A stretch of 64,000 nucleotides of DNA from Gymnopus androsaceus JB14 (lineage: Eukaryota > Basidiomycota > Agaricomycetes > Agaricales > Omphalotaceae), in NCBI GenBank assembly GCA_009733575.1, contig ML769569.1, positions 1 through 64,000 on the forward strand, written 5' to 3'. The notes beneath the pieces are model-generated. The model saw nothing but the letters and a program-made list of their open reading frames with translations. It had not been told where the DNA came from and ran no database searches. Below are positions 57,499-64,000 of this stretch, piece after piece. The translations under genes were made by a program, and so were the position numbers. Position 1 is the first letter of the stretch, and each line of letters opens with the position of its first letter.

Positions 57499-57719
57499 CT
57501 TACCGGCAAAACAAAACGACGTCAAAGTTGAAGAGAAAGATGCAAATAGCGTGACATCACGACTGACAGTGATTGATATGACTGTAACGACTGCTTCGTG
57601 CTGACATTCGTTATTTGTCATGACGAAGCAGTCGTACAGTCATGTCATCACTGTCGTGATGTCACGCTATTTGCATCTTTCTCTTCAACTTCGACGTCGT
57701 TTTGTTTTGCCGGTAAGTT
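57499..57719. mobile_element. Near-perfect palindrome 3
   Basis: About 221 bases. The arms begin ACTTACCGGCAAAACAAAAC, GACGTC and AAAGTTGAAGAGAAAGATGC, share TAGCGTGACATCACGACTGA, and pair through to GGTAAGT at the right. The core AAATAGCGTGACATMACG and TGATATGACNGTAACGAYTG is shared with the palindromes at 30,622 and 35,852, but the outer arms differ, so this is an independent insertion of the same family. Confidence 0.9.
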
Positions 57720-57769
57720 CGTTTGTTCTGCTAATCGCAAAGAATTGACGCATTAATACTCCGCATAGC

Positions 57770-58821
57770 ATGGCTCTTCCCGAGCTGCAAACTTGTCACA
57801 GGATGTTTTTCTTGGTGAACATGTTGCGCATGAGTGCGATTTTGGATGAGTAATTGACGGTGCATTCTTTACTGCTGGATTTTTGGTTACAACTCACGAT
57901 GTCTTTGTGTCCTCTTTTCCTTGTTGCAACTCCTGCCGTTCCTTATCCTTTCGTTGGCCAGATCGTTTCGAATGCCCATTGTATGATGCACGCTGTTTCC
58001 CCAATGTACGCGTCTGGTTTGCGTTCTAAACGATTGAGTGATCCATATGTAAATGCAGCTACAAGTTGTTCAAGCTGTCCCCGGCGAAGTAAACGCTTCC
58101 TTGAAGATCGAGAGCTATAACGGTGCGTGCCAATGCAAGGAACGAATTCTGATCCTGGAATACTTACACTGACACTAGTGAACCGAGTGGGGGTGAGTTG
58201 CATTTTGTCTGCTCGCTCTGGGATGACGATTCGATATCTGCTCTATAGACAGGTGAGCATACCTTTTGCTTGCACAAGAACTAAGTTCATCTATCACTGA
58301 CACCCTCGGTTCACTCGCCGTCGCCTCAAAGGGGTACTGGATGACGGGCGTCTCTACGGGACCTCCTTCGTAAGCGCTCATTTCATTCCAACCGATTACA
58401 TGAATGTGATAGAACATGTAAACGCAGGTACGCCCTGTAGGACGCCCAGGCGACACCCTTCACGTCAAGGCGGTATTGACAGGGTTAGATGGGCTTCTTC
58501 GTGTTGCGTTGGTCGATTCGATTTTAAATAACACTTTCTAGGTAAATCATTGGCGTACACCCGAGTCGAATTTACAAATCCAGCTGGCAAATTGGTCGCT
58601 TATGGATGTGGGTCACAAAGTTCTCTGTTTTCGCGAACAGTATCTAATCTGCTTCAACTTACCAGCTCATACAAAGTATGTAGGGAAGTCCTTGACGCAC
58701 AAGGTAAGCTGAGATTTCGTCCAGAAGGTGGTAGACCATTCTGACAATCGCGCAGAAAAATATCAAACTTTCGGAGGATGGAGAAAAGGTATTAGAGGGT
58801 GAGGATCTAGATGTTGACTAA
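57770..58821 (+). pseudogene. Hotdog-fold (4HBT) acyl-CoA thioesterase, degraded
   Basis: A plus-strand gene in short exons. Recognisable parts are an N-terminal piece near 57,770-57,850, QAVPGEVNASLKIESYN (about 58,072-58,121), NRVG (58,183), SITDTLGSLAVASKGYWMTG (58,290-58,350), VRPVGRPGDTLHVKAVLTGL (58,433-58,492), KSLAYTRVEFTNPAGKLVAY (about 58,544-58,603), HTKYVGKSL (58,665-58,690), and a tail ending at the stop at 58,819-58,821. This is the order of a hotdog thioesterase, which hydrolyses acyl-CoA. The His-Gly-Gly block expected just before SITDTLG cannot be found, there is a stop in that place (near 58,282), and a one-base frame change occurs near 58,360. I judge it inactive, or a gene with assembly errors. 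Confidence 0.6.
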
Positions 58822-59111
58822 ATGGGTCCCTCTATTCTATATTTCGTAGATGCTATGTATCCCTGTTTGCATGAAATAGTACCCCACACAACTCTAGAGA
58901 GAATTAGTAATGGGAGTCAAACATGACTAGTTGACTATTAAAAACATTAGCTTTGGCAGCACGCTGCCATATTGAAGGACGAATGGTTTGGTCCAAGTTC
59001 CAAACGGGGCGCAAGCATCGACCAGAACTCCCTCCCAAGTTCGAGTTCGGAACTGTACTTTCCTCTGTTTCTCCAGTGAAGCTAGGGGTGAGAATGCATC
59101 TACTTGTCATT

Positions 59112-60724
59112 TTATGTTCTACGTTTCTTTTTGAAAGCTGCAGCTATACCCTCCGCGTCGAAATCATCCTCCCCATCTCTATCGGCGCTCGTCATCAATC
59201 GCTCACACTTGCGACCGCCTTTCCCCTTTTGTAATTTCGCAGCCTCATTGAGTTGGTTCTTCGTTACTCGTGCAGCTTCATCAACTCGCTCGTGGAGAAT
59301 GTCCACCTCATCTGGATCATAACCGGGGTACAGATCCAGTTTATGCTTGAGAGCTTTCTCCAAGCGCAGCACAACTTCAACATCATACTGCGAGGCGATC
59401 AATATCGACTTTCCGGAACGACCCGCACGAGCAGTACGTTCTACATGGTGGATATAATCCTTGGAATCGCTCGGACAGTCGTAGTTGATTACAACATCAA
59501 CCGTAGGAATGTCAAGACCACTATTATGCCAAAGGAGCAGTTAGAGATTTCAATCAGGTATTATTGTGCATTCTTACCGGCCAGCTAAATCAGTCGCTAC
59601 AAGAATCTTACAGCCTTTGCTTTTGAAACGGTTGAGTGCACCTAAAAAGAGTTGTTTAGAATTTACTGACCATAAAATTCAAGATTGCCACGTACCTAAT
59701 CTCTGACTTTGGGACAATTTACCATGAAGGGGAACGCAGTGGAAACCAAGGATGCGGAGCATTATAGCAAATCTGCTGAAATATAAGCACACTATTCGAC
59801 AAGGATATATCGATGTTTTCACCTTTGACAGGTGTCTGTTGTACGAACAAACACAATGATGGTGTTTTGAGCCATGGAATTCAGCAGCGATACCAAGGCT
59901 GCCTCTTTCTTGACCAGAGAACAAAAGGTGTAATACTGTAGAAGTGTAGAAACTGTCTGGTATCTATGACAATTGGGATGAACATAGCATATGGAAGCAA
60001 CAGAGGCGCCACATACTTTGTAGAAGCCTGTACTTTGACAGGATTTCGAAGGTTGGCCCGCTGTAATTTGGCGACCTTGTCGGTCAGAGTAGCGGAAAAA
60101 AGATATGTGGTGCGTTCAGCTGGCACATTCTTCAATATTTCGTCAATGGCAATACCAAAATCGGAATCTAGGAGTCGATCAGCTTCGTCCAAAACCTCAA
60201 ATGAGCGTCAGTTTCTCGTTTAAGCAAAGAAATGGAGAATGTACCAGAAATTTGATATTCCTCAGATTAAAACCCTTCGTCACCTTCAAATGGTCTAGTA
60301 ATCGCCCCGGAGTAGCAACCACAATATGCGGTTTTTTAGCCAGCATTACCGCCTGCGTTACACGGTCCTCTTCCCCGCCAACAATGACAATCGTCCGAAC
60401 TCCGATTCCTGAACCAAGAGCGTCAAATTGAGATGCAATCTGAAACGCGAGTTCGCGTGTAGGAGCCAGTATACATCCAAGTAGGCTTTGAGGTTTGTTC
60501 CATAGATTATGCAAGATTGGAAGCGCGAAAGCGGCTGTTTTCCCTGAACCTGTCGGAGCAATTCCAATGATATCGCGTCCTTCAATGCCTGGAGGAATGC
60601 ATTCGATTTGAACTGGTGTAGGTTTAGTGTATTTCATCTGTTCCAGAGTCTCTAATACAGGCCCTGATAGTCCAAGTTCAGCAAACGTAGGAGCTTGGGG
60701 CTCATCGCCTTCCAAGACCATCAT
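59112..60724 (-). CDS. RRP3: ATP-dependent rRNA helicase, RRP3/DDX47-like
   Basis: Six exons (60,724-60,245; 60,195-60,017; 59,963-59,823; 59,775-59,696; 59,641-59,578; 59,520-59,112) join to exactly 450 residues. DEAD-box motifs: Q motif KPTPVQ (34-39), motif I APTGSGKT (56-63), PTRELA (88-93), GG (116-117), TPGR (138-141), DEAD (163-166), SAT (194-196), ATDLAGRGLDIP (about 309-320). The C-terminus has a charged coiled segment ([20 protein letters not shown]) and a basic tail (AFKKKRRT), as in Rrp3. Rrp3 acts in the nucleolus in early 18S rRNA processing. Motif VI reads HHVERTAR (339-346) where the family has HRxGRxxR, a surprising change in an otherwise intact gene. The N-terminus is short compared with many Rrp3 proteins, so an upstream exon is possible. 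Confidence 0.9.
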
Positions 60725-61029
60725 GGCGATAGGAGAAAAAATAATTGACGCCCTAATTCTCGGGTAATAAACAAAAAAGGGAACTCCGAGGCGCCCGCTG
60801 CGAAATCACAAGCGCTGTTCGAGTGTCTAGTGTCCACAACTGCCATGTACAAATATACGCACTTGGTTTGAAACCACATTTTCGAACCATTAACACTTTT
60901 AATCCTACCAGATGCGTATTGAGGAAGGATTCCAGCAGGTACTAGTTCAATGAATCTTTCTAACAACTTATTCAGCTTGAAATTCGACCTGTACAGGTCC
61001 CTTTGAATGAGGGTAATCCTTACCTCCAC
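60725..61029 (-). other. Weak open frame upstream of the helicase
   Basis: A minus-strand open frame (102 codons) ends a few bases before the helicase start and contains NFKLNKLLERFIELVPAGIL. It might be an upstream exon or leader of the helicase transcript, but no splice pair was convincing. It does not resemble a known domain. Confidence 0.2.
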
Positions 61030-61566
61030 GATCCAGTGCTTCCGTCCCTTCTCAGAAGGCTTATACCGTCCAAGTGCGTTGGATCATACTCTTTGCTCTT
61101 GTCCCAAGCAATGACCTCTCATTTCTAAAGATTTTTCACTGAAATTGAATCAGAATTGGAGAGATTCGGAGCAGATGTAATCACCAGTATGTAAACTACT
61201 TCGTCAAAATACTTTTCATTTATTCCATCGTTCATCGTGCCTCAAATTTAGCTATATGCGCCCAAGGAAAGCTCCTCTCTCCACCAAAACTTATTCAATA
61301 CGACAATTGGGGTCAATGGGTGGACGAATTGCAGACTAGCGAAGGATGGAGGAATCTCAAAGCTATTGCTCAACGAGAGGGAATACTGGGAATCTTTTAT
61401 GAGCGAACGTATCGTGAATATTCTCGTCTGTTTGGATTCTCCAAGGTGTTGATAATGTCTGGAGACTCGCATGAAGTATGTCATAGTCTCTTCCGCTGTG
61501 CGTTAATACTCATACTCAATCCTTCTAAAGGTCTTTTGTCTCTTGAGCATGACTGATGGAGCCGCG
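61018..61566 (+). pseudogene. Acyl-CoA dehydrogenase (AidB-like), 5' fragment
   Basis: N-terminal part of an acyl-CoA dehydrogenase of the fungal AidB-like type. An opening piece DPVLPSLLRRLIPS (about 61,030) is followed by FFTEIESELERFGADVIT (about 61,135-61,188), a donor at 61,191 and an acceptor just before 61,251. The next exon encodes KLLSPPKLIQYDNWGQWVDE, LQTSEGWRNLKAIAQREGIL, and YREYSRLFGFSKVLIMSGDS (61,266-61,473). A further intron precedes VFCLLSMTDGAAR (61,531-61,566), the conserved substrate/flavin-side block. Family members are around 600 residues and the remaining two thirds are missing. The sequence runs into unrelated DNA, where a minus-strand frame overlaps it. Confidence 0.65.
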
Positions 61567-61973
61567 AGGGGTGAGCGCTGTACAGCAAAAAGCCCAGTCA
61601 CATTATTAATGACTGCTGATGCCGTGTCGCCATAGCTGGATTCGCCGTATGCGTCGAGATCATGTTCCACAAAATATTTGACCAAAAATGAACACCAGCC
61701 GAAGATGGTTGGCCAAATTTTCCGGACGAAGGTCGTGATGGAGTCCTCGCTTTTCGACGTCCCTATCCTGACCTTGGGCCCGATACCAACGTATATGGCT
61801 GATAAAACTTTCAAGGAAAGCATGATTATGTCCATACTAGTCACGGTAGGTGGAATGTTATTAATCAAGCTGGTACCTTGAGATGAAGACGGGGGATGCT
61901 GCAAAAGGAAACGGTAAAAGACTGGGAGAATATCGACGAATATACGAGGATCTGTGGTCATTGAACATAGCAC
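61503..61973 (-). CDS. Unknown open frame overlapping the truncated ACAD
   Basis: A 156-codon minus-strand frame. It has a helical, tryptophan-containing middle (FVRKIWPTIFGWCSFLVKYF) and then GDTASAVINNVTGLFAV. This resembles the helical-repeat style of large mushroom proteins often annotated with MYND fingers, but no finger is present. It is probably a fragment that replaced the 3' part of the acyl-CoA dehydrogenase. Only its last bases overlap the dehydrogenase exon. Confidence 0.35.
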   Translation of the reverse strand: MLCSMTTDPRIFVDILPVFYRFLLQHPPSSSQGTSLINNIPPTVTSMDIIMLSLKVLSAIYVGIGPKVRIGTSKSEDSITTFVRKIWPTIFGWCSFLVKYFVEHDLDAYGESSYGDTASAVINNVTGLFAVQRSPLAAPSVMLKRQKTFRRIEYEY

Positions 61974-62715
61974 TTCGAGAGCCTGGTTCGACCCATGTTT
62001 TCCAGATAATGCTTGTCGTTTTAACAGCTAAGAGAAATACATTAGTTATGATGTGGATGCTGAAAAGAGAAGAGTATATTAAGAATATACATTGATTTTA
62101 TTGCTCATGATACGAGACTAGGAAACAGAAACAGTGTGAGTGATGGTTCAAGAACGAGTTATATAAGCGCCAAATAAGCTTTCTAAATCTATGAACGATT
62201 GCTCTCGAGTCTCAGCGTCAAGTAACATGATGAATGTGGCGGAAATGCCCGTGTATACTTATACAAGTTGATTGTTCTACATTCCGATGCTCTCAACGAT
62301 ACAAGAATAATGCAATGCATATACTTAATACATAGATACACATATAGAATTTCTCCAGGTCCTAATAATCCACCCATAGCGCGCCCACATGCTCTTTTTA
62401 ACCGCCGAAAAGCTCATCTCTCGGTCAACTACACGTTCATGTTTGACCTCTGTGTGACCTCACCATCTACGAGTAGTCTAATGGCTCCAGACAAAGCCTC
62501 GCTTAAACAGACTATGTCCATCAAGTGTCTGTATCTTCCACCGCTCCAATGGGCACTGTACAGATTTGGCCGTCGTGCGGATTCGTATATGTCGTTCCGA
62601 CACTAACAATGTCCATAGACAAAGTATCTATGTTCCACGTATTACTACTCGACTGTGATGATTCTCTGTGCAGGCGGTGGGCAGGAATTTTGCTAGCGTG
62701 CTGAACAGCTTTGTG
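61974..62715. other. Intergenic, nothing identified
   Basis: AT-rich sequence. A weak plus-strand frame of 112 codons at 62,268-62,606 has no recognisable domain. No RNA gene or repeat was seen. Confidence 0.4.
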
Positions 62716-63132
62716 TCAGACGAGCGGGCCCTCCTCCGCACCCCACCACCAAAAGCCCACCTGAGATTGAATTCTTCGAAATGCGCATGCTTCGACACTT
62801 TGAGTTGGTGATAGCAAAGGAGGAAGCGCTCGGTTGAACGTTTGGATTATAATACGTGCATATGGGAAGCACAACCTATTTTCCCTCATGACGCAATACC
62901 ATGAATCCTCATCTGGTGATGATGGTGTCTTGAGAACAACCAGATCAAGCTCAAGCCTCGATTGGATGGGAGTCGCCATTTCACCGAGTCGGTACGCAGC
63001 CCGGATGCATACGAGATATGGAGGGATGGACTCGGGAGGTGTTGCAACAGTGGTAGAGAGCAAGGCATCATCATATATCTGATCTCTGAGTTCGCGAGCC
63101 AGCTGAAAAAACGTAGGAGGATCGTTGGCCAT
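62716..63132 (-). CDS. Small protein with LARELRDQIYD motif
   Basis: The ATG at 63,132 gives 138 residues. The opening FFQLARELRDQIYDDALLST is the pattern that begins many small fungal proteins of unknown function, reminiscent of F-box-like N-termini. A DLVVLKTPSSPDEDSWYCVM segment and a Trp-rich end (QVGFWWWGAEEGPLV) follow. The frame stays open upstream to 63,528, but that part looks like leader or intron. It could be a complete small gene or the last exon of a longer one. Confidence 0.45.
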   Translation of the reverse strand: MANDPPTFFQLARELRDQIYDDALLSTTVATPPESIPPYLVCIRAAYRLGEMATPIQSRLELDLVVLKTPSSPDEDSWYCVMRENRLCFPYARIIIQTFNRALPPLLSPTQSVEACAFRRIQSQVGFWWWGAEEGPLV

Positions 63133-64000
63133 TCTCGATGAGCAAAAGAAGGGAATAACGTCGTCACATTGCCACGAGTACATCGAAAGGCCGGGCCGCA
63201 TCGAACCTAACTGGCATAAGTTCGTAGTCCACTGGCGGGTCGCTGAAGTTAACCCTGCCGCGAAGACATCACCATCTGGGTTCTGCGCTCGAGCCCTTAG
63301 ATGGTTTGGAGAACCAGTCACATCAGTGGACCATGGTAGCAGGAACATCCACCTCATCCTCATCTCTCCCAGCCTTTCCCTTCTACTCAACGTAGTAGGT
63401 AAAACCGGAATTATCGAAATCGCAAACAATGGCGTGTGTTCTGCCGAAAAATACAACAACGCTAGCATCCCCGGTTGAAAGAACGCTCTACTCGATAATG
63501 CCAGCCCGCGCGCCGAGTAAACGAACATTTCGTCTACTTTGTTCGAGCAGAAACAAAGAGCTAGCTTAAGCCTTGGGACCGGACTTGTGAGTTGACAGGG
63601 CGAGGGTGAAGAGTGTCGTGGCTTCAGACGATGTTCTCGAATGTGCGCTGGCGGAAGAGGCTGTCAATTTACCATGAAGATAGAGTATTGTTCGAGGAGA
63701 TGAGGAGGTGAACGAGGAGGGTTAGTAGCTGACGCGAAATCCGGAGAAAGAAGTTCGGAGAAGTTGTTGGATATTGGTTGTTTTCCGCCATAAAGGCAAG
63801 CAAGCAAGTGCTATACGTTTTCACCTGACACCAACCGTAAAGCATCGTCATCCACGATATTCGACCTATCTGTAGCTCGACGAGATAACGGGGGAGTTGA
63901 ATGATGGGCGAGGACAAAGAGCACTCTCTCGCTGGCTCAAGACGATTTTGGAGAGTAAAATATGTCGAGTACAAAGGTCATCGATACGGATCCGGAGTGC
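63133..64000. other. Region to window edge, weak frames only
   Basis: Minus-strand open frames at 63,528-63,133 and 63,974-63,669 have hydrophobic stretches (LLALLYF-like and LLTLLVHLLISSNN) but no domain, and splice partners are unclear. Purine-rich GAGGAG runs occur near 63,690-63,740. The window ends before any gene can be defined. Confidence 0.3.

Noticed and set aside
59112..60724. Calling the RRP3-like gene a pseudogene because of motif VI
   Set aside because: Every splice site is good, the frame is intact for 450 residues, and the remaining motifs are conserved; the change is reported instead as a finding.

Overview
The window looks like nuclear DNA of a basidiomycete mushroom-forming fungus (Agaricomycetes). 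Genes are split by many short introns of about 45-65 bases. The mobile genes belong to families typical of that group: KDZ (Kyakuja-Dileera-Zisupton) transposase and tnp2/CACTA-type transposase. The host genes (BTB domain, WD40, RRP3-type DEAD-box helicase, hotdog thioesterase, AidB-like acyl-CoA dehydrogenase) read as fungal. I cannot name the species. Family calls come from recognition of conserved blocks, not from a search.

Bases 1-28,300 are a transposon graveyard. The main object is a probable composite KDZ transposon at about 4,133-18,181. It is bounded by divergent inverted ends several hundred bases long and carries three gene units: a decayed KDZ transposase (minus), a small gene with an RNase H1 N-terminal/viroplasmin-like core (minus), and an uncharacterised coiled-coil/Lys-Gly-rich protein (plus). 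Other elements have landed in it. A 3.4-kb foldback element splits the transposase, a 1.42-kb inverted-repeat unit lies between genes, and two members of a terminal-inverted-repeat (TIR) family sit in an exon and an intron of the viroplasmin-like gene. To the right come a 1.6-kb foldback element holding two smaller MITEs, a 48-bp satellite of about 1.4 kb, and gene fragments.

Bases 28,300-43,500 hold a tRNA-like pol III unit, a duplicated promoter/5' block carrying near-perfect palindromes, a small conserved protein, a PD-(D/E)XK-like protein, a WD40 fragment, a BTB gene, a 1,418-residue Spt5-like (NGN/KOW) gene with two GC-AG introns, and a convergent decayed gene of a mushroom-restricted family. 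Bases 44,900-51,100 hold a tnp2 transposase with three SAP-like motifs and a CENP-B/pogo-type DNA-binding gene broken by one stop.

Bases 52,500-64,000 are more gene-like: a 201-residue unknown, a membrane-protein gene with a tandemly duplicated mini-exon plus intron, a divergent WD40 gene with frameshifts, a third palindrome next to a degraded hotdog thioesterase, an intact RRP3-like helicase with an altered motif VI, a truncated acyl-CoA dehydrogenase, and small unknowns. There is no operon logic. Relations between genes are by transposon membership, duplication, or shared divergent or convergent spacing.
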